Part shown: piece after piece, positions 1 through 5,597 of the stretch
Layout of the letters: every line of letters starts with the position of its first letter
How positions within the stretch are numbered: position 1 is the first letter of the stretch
Assembly: GCA_007123785.1 (NCBI GenBank)
Contig: SLGL01000493.1
Coordinates: forward strand, 1-8,021
DNA length: 8,021 bases
Reading direction: 5' to 3'
Source: Balneolaceae bacterium
GTDB lineage: Bacteria; Bacteroidota; Rhodothermia; Balneolales; Balneolaceae
Translations under genes and position numbers: made by a program
Notes under the pieces: model-generated
The model's database searches: none
What the model was told of the DNA's origin: nothing
The model's input: only the letters and a program-made list of their open reading frames with translations

Positions 1-243
1 GCCGGGTTTGAAAACCCATCACTCCACATTGAGATTATTTCGATGCGTTTTCCCTCACCGGAAGAGTTCCTTAGACGTGAAGCAGTCAGCTCTCCGCTTA
101 CAGGTGAGATGGAATCACTGGAACCGGATATACGAAATGAACTGATCGACGATTTAAATCGATCTCTTGAACCGCATCAGGATGACAACGGTATTGTTTT
201 CCCGATGGAAACCGTGATGGTTGTTGCTGATAAACAAAAATAA
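1..243 (+). CDS. class I SAM-dependent methyltransferase, C-terminal part (5' end outside window)
   Basis: The frame is open from the first base, so this is the last 80 residues of a longer gene. The start at base 43 is only an internal Met. The visible segment includes AGFENPSLHIEI, then RFPSPEEFLRREAVSSPL, and near the end GIVFPMETVMVVADK. In class I (Methyltransf_11/UbiE-like) methyltransferases this tail closes the fold after the SAM-binding core: a 'RFPSPEEF' helix, a helical insertion over the substrate pocket, and a last strand ending in a short basic tail. The SAM motifs themselves lie upstream and cannot be checked, so the substrate is unknown. The stop is 29 bases before the next gene on the same strand, with no terminator between, which suggests co-transcription with the haloperoxidase homologue. 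Confidence 0.75.
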   Translation, partial: AGFENPSLHIEIISMRFPSPEEFLRREAVSSPLTGEMESLEPDIRNELIDDLNRSLEPHQDDNGIVFPMETVMVVADKQK

Positions 244-260
244 TTCTCGCTAATAAAAAA

Positions 261-266
261 GGAGGT
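261..266 (+). promoter_or_regulatory. strong ribosome binding site for the haloperoxidase homologue
   Basis: GGAGGT, preceded by a run of A, lies six bases before the ATG at 273. It is the best Shine-Dalgarno match in the window and fixes the start of the next gene. Confidence 0.85.
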
Positions 267-272
267 ATCACG

Positions 273-1565
273 ATGAAACGCTACTACTATTTTGGAACGA
301 TCTTTACCATTCTGTCTCTCATTTTTCTACTGACATATGAACAAGAACCGGGTGAACCGGATGTTCGGGTCATTGTGGAGTGGAACGAACTGGCAATCAA
401 CACGGCCGCTGAAGTCGATGGGTTTCAGACGCTTCGAAGCAACCGGGCCGTACCGATGGTGCAATTGGCTGTGCACGACGCGCTCAATGCAATCGTTCCG
501 GTCTACAGTCAATATGCTTACACCGGATCCAATGAAGATGCTCACCCTGTAGCTGCAGCTTCTCAGGCCGCACGTGATGTGATGACGGAGCTTTTTCCAA
601 ATCACTCTGAAGCGGCTGCCGTATTGCATCAAAACTGGCTCGATGAAGTACCGGAAGGCAATGCAAAAGAACTGGGACTCAGCCTGGGAAAAAAAGCGGC
701 TGAAGCGATTTTGGAAAAAAGAGAGAATTCAGGTTACAATTCGACAGGTGAATTTACACCGCGTGATGAACCGGGTTCTTACCGGATTACGCCGCCATTT
801 GATGAACCGATCGGTACCGGATGGCCGAATACGGAACCAATGGCTATGACCTCTCCGGATCAGTTTCGGCCGGGTCCGCCACCAGCGGTAGACAGCGAGG
901 CCTATGCCCGGGACTTTGAGGAAGTTAAACGTCTCGGACGAAAGGCCAGTGAAGATCGAACGGACGACCAGACCCAGATCGGATACTGGTTCGCCGAATA
1001 CCCAACCGTCGCTTATCCTGAATTCTCACGCGCTTATGTGATTGAGAACGACATCCATCCATGGCAAGCTGCACGGCTTTTTGCACTCCTGGCGATCGAT
1101 AACTTCGATGGACTGGTATCAGTATTCGATGCGAAATATGAATACACATTTTGGCGTCCCTACACGGCGATCCGCAATGCGGAACTGGACGGTAACCCGG
1201 AAACGCAACCCGACCCAAACTGGGAGCCTGAGATGACAACCGCCCCTCACCCCGACTACCCGGCGGCGCTTTCCACCCTCTGTGCAGGCGGAGCGGAGGT
1301 GCTGAAGAGTGTTTTTGGAAGATCGGATCTGAATTACGCACGAGAGGCCGGCAGTGTGCCCGAGGGAATGCCCGCCAATCGCTCGTATGATTCAATCGAT
1401 AATGCGGTTGACGAGTGCCTGGATTCCCGTGTCTATAACGGATTCCACTTCCGTACAGGCCTCGATGTGGGTGCCGAGATGGGACGAGACCGGGCACACT
1501 ATATGCTTGAAAATCATCTCAATCTGAAGCCGGGTGCCGCCTATCCGGCCCTTGCAGATTTCTAG
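273..1565 (+). CDS. vanadium-dependent haloperoxidase / PAP2-fold family protein with altered active site
   Basis: A 430-residue protein. Residues 1-21 carry a KR n-region and a hydrophobic stretch (signal peptide or anchor), so it is probably exported or membrane-held. The rest matches the bacterial vanadium haloperoxidase-like branch of the PAP2 superfamily. Motif 1 is K288-x6-R295-P (Lys353/Arg360 in the fungal chloroperoxidase). Motif 2 is PHPDYPAALST at 325-335. Motif 3 is R386-x5-H392 (Arg490/His496). Family members use vanadate to oxidise halides, or act as acid phosphatases. Motif 2 normally reads P-S-G-H or P-A-A-H. Here the catalytic His position is Leu333 (codon CTT, one base from CAT) and the Ser/Gly positions are Ala331/Ala332. 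Fold assignment is secure. Haloperoxidase activity is doubtful. The reading frame is intact, so this may be a diverged function rather than a dead gene. Probably in an operon with the methyltransferase upstream. Confidence 0.85.
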   Translation: MKRYYYFGTIFTILSLIFLLTYEQEPGEPDVRVIVEWNELAINTAAEVDGFQTLRSNRAVPMVQLAVHDALNAIVPVYSQYAYTGSNEDAHPVAAASQAARDVMTELFPNHSEAAAVLHQNWLDEVPEGNAKELGLSLGKKAAEAILEKRENSGYNSTGEFTPRDEPGSYRITPPFDEPIGTGWPNTEPMAMTSPDQFRPGPPPAVDSEAYARDFEEVKRLGRKASEDRTDDQTQIGYWFAEYPTVAYPEFSRAYVIENDIHPWQAARLFALLAIDNFDGLVSVFDAKYEYTFWRPYTAIRNAELDGNPETQPDPNWEPEMTTAPHPDYPAALSTLCAGGAEVLKSVFGRSDLNYAREAGSVPEGMPANRSYDSIDNAVDECLDSRVYNGFHFRTGLDVGAEMGRDRAHYMLENHLNLKPGAAYPALADF

Positions 1566-1784
1566 GTCTAACCCGGATATCTCACATTAAATATGTTAAA
1601 CGTAATGTAAGAACTTGATTTAAAATACTTTATGAATCAAATTTGGAATCTTAAAAAAATATACCCAGTTTTTCTGCGACATTTTTAATGAATAAAATTT
1701 AGTGCCATTATATAATAAATGATAGGGCTATGCTCCCGGAAAGCAATCTGAAACATATAATTTTCAATTCAAATAGAGGGTAGC

Positions 1785-2075
1785 ATGAAGAATTCAGAGA
1801 ACATCAGTACGAATCCAACGATAATCAAAGCAGGTGAGCAAGATCCGGTGGAACTGGGAGGAATCGGAGTTCACTGGAAGATATACATTATGAAGAAAAA
1901 GATGGATGCACTTCTGCTTCGAAAACCACACTGGATGGTCCTGCGTTATTTTGGTAATACCCGGGTAAATGACCTTCTCTTTAACCGCTTTTCCGAGCAA
2001 ATTTTACCGACTTATCACAATGCATCGAAAACCCAAAAGTATGTGCCCAATGAAAAATCGTTTACATGTTTATGA
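1785..2075 (+). pseudogene. frameshifted cupin-domain protein remnant
   Basis: An AGAGGG ribosome site lies five bases before the ATG. The first 33 residues (ending GGIGVHWKIY) look like the N-terminus of small cupin proteins, where a 'GVHWKIYGE-TGG' strand precedes the metal-binding His motif. After about base 1890 the frame gives low-complexity, unfamily-like residues. The +2 frame instead continues plausibly as HYEEKDGCTSASKTTLDGPAL, cut by TAA at 1955-1957. Removing about five bases near 1884-1893 would restore one frame. The His-rich cupin motif is not found downstream in any frame, so the gene is both frameshifted and truncated. The remaining 96-codon frame ends at 2075 and is probably not a functional product. 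Alternatively it is a short orphan protein. The cupin assignment rests on a short match. Confidence 0.4.
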
Positions 2076-2102
2076 TGTAACATCTCTTTTTTTTTTTTTT
2101 TT
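2062..2102 (+). terminator. possible intrinsic terminator with a 16-T tract
   Basis: TTACAT (2062-2067) pairs with ATGTAA (2075-2080) around a seven-base loop. Six bases later comes an uninterrupted run of 16 T (2087-2102). The stem is short and AT-only and the T tract is set off from it, so this is a weak terminator at best. It sits between the cupin remnant and the lipoprotein gene, where a transcription stop would make sense. Confidence 0.3.
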
Positions 2103-2159
2103 CTTACTGGAAGTGCTTACTACTTATGCAAGTTTCCTATAATCAGACAATAAAAAACC

Positions 2160-2175
2160 GAGGAGTATACTTCTC
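2160..2175. repeat. imperfect 16-bp palindrome upstream of the lipoprotein gene
   Basis: GAGGAGTATACTTCTC matches its own reverse complement at 14 of 16 positions, with a perfect AGTATACT core. It ends 23 bases before the lipoprotein ATG and directly abuts TATAAT (2176-2181). It could be an operator or a 5'-leader hairpin. No regulator is nearby to link to it. Confidence 0.3.
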
Positions 2176-2186
2176 TATAATACGAT

Positions 2187-2192
2187 AAGAGG
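2187..2192 (+). promoter_or_regulatory. ribosome binding site of lipoprotein gene
   Basis: AAGAGG, six bases before the ATG at 2199, supports that start over any internal Met. Confidence 0.6.
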
Positions 2193-2198
2193 TAAATT

Positions 2199-2615
2199 AT
2201 GAAATCCAAGTTTGTATTAAGATCTACTATCATAATTTTTCTGTCCATAGCATTAGTATTAACGTTTGGCTGTGACAGCGATGATGTAACCGGCCCTGAT
2301 AATGACCACGGCGTCGTAGAAGTGGTCATTGAACCCCCGGAAGTTGAATTTGAAGCCGGAAGTCAACAGGAATTTGAAGCTTTCTTAAGAGATGCTGAGG
2401 GGAATACGGTTGATCCATCGCAGATTGACGGATTCGATATCGATTGGGAGTGGTGGTCCAGCGACACTAATGTCTTTACCGTAGAGCAAGACGGATCGAC
2501 AGGTATAGGGACCGGAGAATCTCAGGGTGATGCCTTTTGCATTATAGAGGTCACGATTACAGAGGGTAATTTAAATTTTACCGGCAGAGACACGACTATT
2601 GTATTCGTATTTTGA
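2199..2615 (+). CDS. small Ig-like (Big_2-type) surface lipoprotein
   Basis: A 138-residue protein. Residues 1-24 are a lipoprotein signal peptide (K4/R8, then a long Ile/Leu stretch) ending in LTFGC, with Cys25 as the lipidated residue. The -3/-2 positions are not ideal, but this is common in Bacteroidota-type lipoboxes. The following D-S-D-D resembles the acidic lipoprotein export signal that sends lipoproteins to the outer face of the outer membrane in that phylum. Residues 40-138 form one beta-rich domain with an 'EPPEVEFEAGSQQEFEAFLRD' type opening and a W-W-S-S-D-T-N-V-F-T-V core typical of bacterial Ig-like folds. The role is unknown: perhaps adhesion or a structural surface protein. 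It appears complete and is the only intact gene in a decayed stretch. The FMO remnant begins at its stop codon. Confidence 0.75.
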   Translation: MKSKFVLRSTIIIFLSIALVLTFGCDSDDVTGPDNDHGVVEVVIEPPEVEFEAGSQQEFEAFLRDAEGNTVDPSQIDGFDIDWEWWSSDTNVFTVEQDGSTGIGTGESQGDAFCIIEVTITEGNLNFTGRDTTIVFVF

Positions 2616-2812
2616 GATACCCGATTCATCCGAACAACGGCTGGCTTCACTTTTCCGTCACATTCTCCCCCCGTAAGAGCAGAACATGGGGTTCATCGGG
2701 CAACGCTCCACTAACATCCGAGATTTCCGCCTACTGGCTTTTCCAGCACTTCAGGGGCGAGTTGACACTTCCGGATCCAGAGGAGATGGAAGTGGAAAAA
2801 AGAGCTTCGTGA
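2614..2812 (+). pseudogene. C-terminal remnant of a flavin-containing monooxygenase
   Basis: Two frames must be joined to read it. The frame starting at 2614 gives SLFRHILPP, an in-frame TAA at 2674-2676, then EQNMGFIGQRSTNI. Between 2716 and 2720 the match moves by one base into a frame reading SEISAYWLFQHFRGELTLPD followed by PEEMEVEK, ending at TGA 2810-2812. In class B flavin monooxygenases (FMO/Baeyer-Villiger type), 'LYRHILPPE-xNLAFIGxxST', then 'E-xxAxW-xxxxxxGE-xxLPxxEEM', is the conserved end of the protein. That order and spacing is retained here. The FAD and NADP Rossmann motifs (several hundred residues) are absent from the window. The gene is therefore missing its 5' part and carries a stop and a frameshift. 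It is not functional. The match is by motif, not by search. Confidence 0.65.
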
Positions 2813-2815
2813 AAA

Positions 2816-2962
2816 GTGATGGCCGTCCCCGTTCGGAGCGGTCATCTCCAAGCTGCCCGAGGTGCGATGCCATCCGTGGAAATGCAAGAGTTTACGGGAT
2901 CGGAACACGCGATACAGGTGGAGAAACCGGATGCTTACGCCGAAGCGATCAGGTCATTCATC
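2816..2962 (+). pseudogene. C-terminal remnant of an alpha/beta hydrolase
   Basis: The frame from 2816 reads AVPVRSGHLQAARGAMPSVE, then MQEFTGSEHAIQVEKPDAYA and EAIRSFI. This is the standard end of an alpha/beta hydrolase: 'D-xVPxxxG' after the acid strand, then G-x-G-H-A-I-x-x-E-K-P with the catalytic His (residue 31 here), and the final 'F-I/L' helix. The residue before the His is Glu instead of the usual Gly. The nucleophile elbow and the first 200 or so residues are missing. The block starts a few bases after the FMO remnant stops and ends where the DoxX-like frame takes over. FMO and hydrolase genes are often neighbours (oxygenation to an ester, then hydrolysis), so both may derive from one former operon. 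Confidence 0.65.
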
Positions 2963-3764
2963 CCCGATGGGTCTCGCGTGGACGTTCATGGGCTATTCTA
3001 AACCATACACTTTTTTTGCAGGACTCATGGAAATCATCCATGCGCTTCTGCTCTTGTTCAGAAAAACAACATCGATGGGCGCGCTTATCTCCGTTGGCGT
3101 GATGACAATCGTGGTAGTGATAAATTTCAGCTATGATATTCCTGTAAAACTTTTTTCCATACACATTGTGCTGTTCAGCCTATTTCTGTTGGCATTCGAT
3201 GGTAAACGCATCCTGAACTTTTTTCTGTTCAATAAATCTGTGCCGGCACTTGATTTGAAACCTGTATTTACTGAAAAGAGAAATCGGAATGGTGCCCTGA
3301 TCTTTAAAGTCCTTTTTATCGCTTCGATTATCATTCCGAATACAGTGAATACCTGGAGCTGGTATCAGCAGCTGCAAGACGGGCCGGAGAGAGTGCCTCT
3401 TTACGCTATCTGGGAAGTGGAAGAGTTTCTTGAAAACGGAAACCCGGTTTCACCTCCTGTCACAGATGATGAACGCTGGCAGTATCTGATTTTTGAGCAG
3501 CCGGACAGAGCTGTGCTTATTCGTACGGGCCTGGACAGAGACCAACTGAATACACAGGTTGATACTACAGACCAAACAATCACACTAAACCTTCAGGATG
3601 AATCAACGTTCTTCAGCTTTGAAAAAAGAGATTCTGTGCTGGTATTGACAGGCGAAAGAGAGGACCAACCATTAACGATAACACTCCATGCTTTCGATTT
3701 AGAAAATTTCAGATTAATAGACCGTGGATTTAACTGGATCAACGAATTTCCATATAATCGCTGA
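2955..3764 (+). pseudogene. 5'-truncated DoxX-like integral membrane protein
   Basis: Family similarity begins abruptly at SSPMGLAWTFMGYSKPYTFF (from 2958) and runs in one clean frame to RGFNWINEFPYNR and stop. Four hydrophobic segments follow in order: YTFFAGLMEIIHALLLLF, then MGALISVGVMTIVVVINF, IHIVLFSLFLLAF, and the GALIFKVLFIASIIIPN segment. A soluble C-terminal beta-rich domain of about 120 residues follows. 'SYDIPVKLFS' is a family signature. Homologues of this type have an extra N-terminal membrane half upstream of 'SSPMGL', which is absent here. The same bases still encode the end of the hydrolase in another frame, so the two genes were joined by a deletion. The frame can be read as open from 2862, giving a 300-residue ORF, but its first 32 residues are hydrolase DNA out of frame. 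Starts at ATG 2967 or 2988 have no good ribosome site. It may be dead, or may make a half-size protein. Confidence 0.7.
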
Positions 3765-3836
3765 TGCAAAAAGCTACGTTTGGTCCAGGTACTGCTGCTC
3801 AAAGAGAAGGAGAGCGGGTAATGGAGAATCAATACA

Positions 3837-3974
3837 TCAAATGTGCCGGATGATTTCAGGATCAGGAGTTGCATTCTTTTTAGGCAGATCCAGCGTATGT
3901 TTCGAATTAATGTCATGAGATGACAAAAACTCAACAAGGCTTTTAGGAAGAGGAGCATCAACAAGAACTCTCAC
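3837..3974 (-). pseudogene. truncated DUF5615 PIN-like toxin remnant
   Basis: On the minus strand a GTG start overlaps the DUF433 stop as GTGA, the usual arrangement for coupled toxin-antitoxin pairs. It reads VRVLVDAPLPKSLVEFLSSH, then DINSKHTLDLPKKNATPDPE and IIRHI, and stops after 45 residues. This is the first half of a DUF5615 PIN-like protein: the N-terminal 'LVDAxLPxSLxxFL' strand-helix with the first acidic residue, and the 'HTLDLP' strand. The second half, including the usual 'KDSDF' acidic motif, cannot be found in any frame downstream. Full-length members are about 110 residues. Nuclease activity is therefore unlikely. The cut lies close to the 3' end of the DoxX-like remnant, so it may stem from the same round of rearrangement. 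Confidence 0.65.
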
Positions 3975-4207
3975 TGGACGACTTTTTGCGATTTCTTTGT
4001 TCGCGATAATTGAGCAGCATATTCAAGACAAGCCAAAAGATCTTCTCTCTCCAAATCCGGATAATCAGTCAATATTTCATCAATACTCATATCCGAAGCT
4101 AATAAATCCAGCATCGTGTCAACGGGATATCGTAATCCCCGGATCGTGGGTTTACCATGACAAATATCCGGCTTTCTCGTAATTCTATTTAATAAATTTT
4201 TGCTCAT
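3971..4207 (-). CDS. DUF433 antitoxin-like protein
   Basis: A 78-residue protein with the whole DUF433 pattern: R-I-T-x-x-P-D-I-C-H-G-K-P-T-I-R-G-x-R at 8-26, then DLLASDMSIDEILTDYPDLE, and the last helix EDLLACLEYAAQL. The small helix-turn-helix-like DUF433 family is found mainly beside DUF5615 PIN-like proteins and is thought to be the antitoxin of the pair. Length is normal for the family and the frame is intact. The upstream region has no clear ribosome site. The downstream toxin gene overlaps by four bases but is truncated. If the assignment is right, this is an orphan antitoxin: either a relic or a regulator and anti-addiction factor for a related toxin elsewhere. Confidence 0.8.
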   Translation of the reverse strand: MSKNLLNRITRKPDICHGKPTIRGLRYPVDTMLDLLASDMSIDEILTDYPDLEREDLLACLEYAAQLSRTKKSQKVVQ

Positions 4208-4318
4208 GATTCATTTGGTCGAATAAGAAAATGTACATAATCAATCAACGATCAACAACTCTTGAAGTTATTTGAGGGAAATTTGTGTATTAGTACAGTT
4301 AGGTTCAAAATAACCGTT

Positions 4319-5083
4319 TCACCCAATATCCAGGAGTTCTCGAAGTTTAGGGTTGAGCCGTTTCCGGTGAGATCCTGCCCAGTAGACCTGTCCGCAGCTT
4401 TTGCACCGGGAAAAACGATGGTAATACCGCCTGGTAAGCGGTTCGAGTTGTTCCAGTACATCAGATTTCTCTGCTTCTTCCAGCTGGCCGTTGCAGTGAA
4501 TGCAGCGTGTAAACGGGCTTATCTGTTTGAAGAGGTCAAAGCGTATCAAGATCTCTTCAAGCTGTTCAACCGGCTGATCGGAACGTACAAAGTATCCCGC
4601 CTTTATCACTCTATGCATCAGCAGCCTGCGGTCACGCGTCAGCAGCATCCGGTCCTCTTCAAGTGCTGTGTGGATCAGCTCCTTGTCCATTGCATCATTC
4701 CGGTATAATGAATCGAATCCGGCTATTCGGAGATACCCGGCGAGTTTGCCAAGGTTAACGTCCACAACAAATGATGGGAACTCAAGGGTTCTGGTTTGTT
4801 TGCGATCTGATGGAGGAATTTCCAGGTTTAGAAATACAGGATAGACGCTTATTCGTTCTCCACCCTCAACGGGATCGTCGAAAGCCGCCTTTCTGCCATT
4901 GACGAGAACAAGATCCACCTCGGTGTGAGGAACTCCGCATCCTTCGATAAGATCTTTCACTGTAGTTGATTCCGGCAAATAGCGTATGAATGAACTGCCT
5001 CTTCTCTCTTTTGACAAAAGAGTATTTAACGGACCATAAAAACGGATCCATACCCCAATGTGATCGTTTGTATGTGTTCTCAT
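4319..5083 (-). CDS. Mut7-C RNase domain protein with N-terminal ubiquitin-like domain
   Basis: A 254-residue protein with two family domains. Residues 10-85 are the Mut7-C ubiquitin-like (MoaD/ThiS-like) fold, with VKDLIEGCGVPHTEVDLVLV and a G-E-R-I-S-V-Y-P-V end. Residues 103-254 are the Mut7-C PIN-like RNase domain: D108 in FVVDVNLGKLAGYLR, the 'D-S-L-Y-R-N-D' strand, T149-R-D151, and a zinc ribbon formed by C194-x2-C197 and C227-x2-C230. All expected acidic and Cys residues are present and the length is normal, so it is probably active. The family is a predicted single-strand RNA nuclease of unknown pathway. The ATG has no ribosome site of its own. It overlaps the stop of the 31-codon ORF upstream (ATGA), so translation is probably coupled. 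Confidence 0.85.
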   Translation of the reverse strand: MRTHTNDHIGVWIRFYGPLNTLLSKERRGSSFIRYLPESTTVKDLIEGCGVPHTEVDLVLVNGRKAAFDDPVEGGERISVYPVFLNLEIPPSDRKQTRTLEFPSFVVDVNLGKLAGYLRIAGFDSLYRNDAMDKELIHTALEEDRMLLTRDRRLLMHRVIKAGYFVRSDQPVEQLEEILIRFDLFKQISPFTRCIHCNGQLEEAEKSDVLEQLEPLTRRYYHRFSRCKSCGQVYWAGSHRKRLNPKLRELLDIG

Positions 5084-5175
5084 TGGCCGGTTTGCGTTTG
5101 GCTGACGCTTTCAACTGGATTCATCCCTGACATGGGCAGACCTGTGTTAAAGATATAAACGGCAACGATTTCCAT
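5080..5175 (-). CDS. small 31-residue protein overlapping the Mut7-C gene
   Basis: On the minus strand an AAAGGA ribosome site (5186-5181) lies five bases before an ATG at 5175. The 31-codon frame begins MEIVAVYIFNTGLPMSGMNP and ends VESVSQTQTGQ. Its TGA shares bases with the Mut7-C ATG (ATGA overlap). The combination of a good ribosome site and a four-base stop/start overlap is what a translated leader gene looks like, and it would explain the lack of a ribosome site for Mut7-C. The peptide has a short hydrophobic start and a Ser/Gln/Thr-rich end. No family recognised. It may be a real small protein or just a translational feeder. A frameshifted N-terminal extension of Mut7-C is less likely, because that protein starts normally. 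Confidence 0.5.
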   Translation of the reverse strand: MEIVAVYIFNTGLPMSGMNPVESVSQTQTGQ

Positions 5176-5336
5176 AGTGTTCCTTTCTCTCTTAGTCAGA
5201 TTGTGATTATGAATCAGCTTATGAAAGTAAATCTCACCTTCGAAGCTCTGAGAAAATGATCATCCAGAGAAAAGGTATTTTAATTAAGGTTTCTGTCATT
5301 TTCAACGTCACCAGTCTTTCTGACTCACCCCCGCCC

Positions 5337-5373
5337 CCTCTCTGTCGCGCCCTGGCGGGACTTCACAAAGAGG
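5337..5373. repeat. GC-rich imperfect inverted repeat, candidate dispersed palindrome
   Basis: Inner arms GTCGCGCC (5344-5351) and GGCGGGAC (5354-5361) pair at seven of eight positions around a CT turn. Outer arms CCTCTCT (5337-5343) and AAAGAGG (5367-5373) pair at six of seven, leaving a five-base bulge at 5362-5366. A C-rich tract precedes it. The composition differs sharply from the AT-rich flanks, as in REP-like or dispersed palindromic elements. No T tract follows on either strand, so it is unlikely to be a terminator. Confidence 0.45.
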
Positions 5374-5567
5374 AGAGCTTCAAAATGAGCTCATATACTT
5401 AAAACTGTTAAGAGTACTGTGCGTAATGCGGGAATATTTTCACAGCCCCCTTTGTAAGGATGAGGTGCCCAAAAGTGAAAATCTGAACAAAAAAATATTG
5501 ACCGATAGTACTGTTCCCGCTGGAAGTATTGTAATAAGAATTCCCTGTTTTTTCGGCTTAATATAGT

Positions 5568-5576
5568 AGAGGAGGA
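5568..5576 (+). promoter_or_regulatory. strong Shine-Dalgarno too far from the annotated ATG
   Basis: AGAGGAGGA ends 21 bases before the methyltransferase ATG at 5598. An in-frame CTG at 5586 lies nine bases after it, with no stop between the CTG and the ATG. Either initiation is at CTG (adding four residues) or a spacer insertion has separated the site from the start. Confidence 0.45.
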
Positions 5577-5597
5577 TAAAAGCTACTGAATAGTTAT

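Larger units (their letters stand above)
5176..5597. other. intergenic region between divergent genes
   Basis: About 420 bases with no supported gene. It must hold the promoters of the small ORF/Mut7-C unit (minus) and of the methyltransferase (plus), but no convincing -35/-10 pair was found on either strand. Apart from the GC-rich hairpin at 5337-5373 it is AT-rich and unstructured. Confidence 0.5.

Noticed and set aside
925..1497. Long minus-strand open frame (190 codons) across the haloperoxidase gene
   Set aside because: It lies wholly antisense to a confident gene, is rich in Arg/Pro/His typical of shadow frames, and has no family match.
1584..1608. ACATTA/TAATGT inverted repeat after the haloperoxidase gene, considered as terminator
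   Set aside because: The six-base AT-only stem has a 13-base loop and no T tract, so it is not convincing.
2686..3102. Plus-strand open frame of 138 codons
   Set aside because: Only its first ten residues (GFIGQRSTNI) match the FMO family; the rest is Arg/Ser-rich out-of-frame reading of three other fragments.
3593..3964. Minus-strand open frame of 123 codons
   Set aside because: It overlaps the DoxX coding region antisense and reads the toxin remnant out of frame; the GTG frame from 3974 matches DUF5615 instead.
4262..4708. Plus-strand open frame of 148 codons
   Set aside because: Antisense to the zinc-ribbon and RNase part of the Mut7-C gene; its Cys-rich look comes from the complementary codons.
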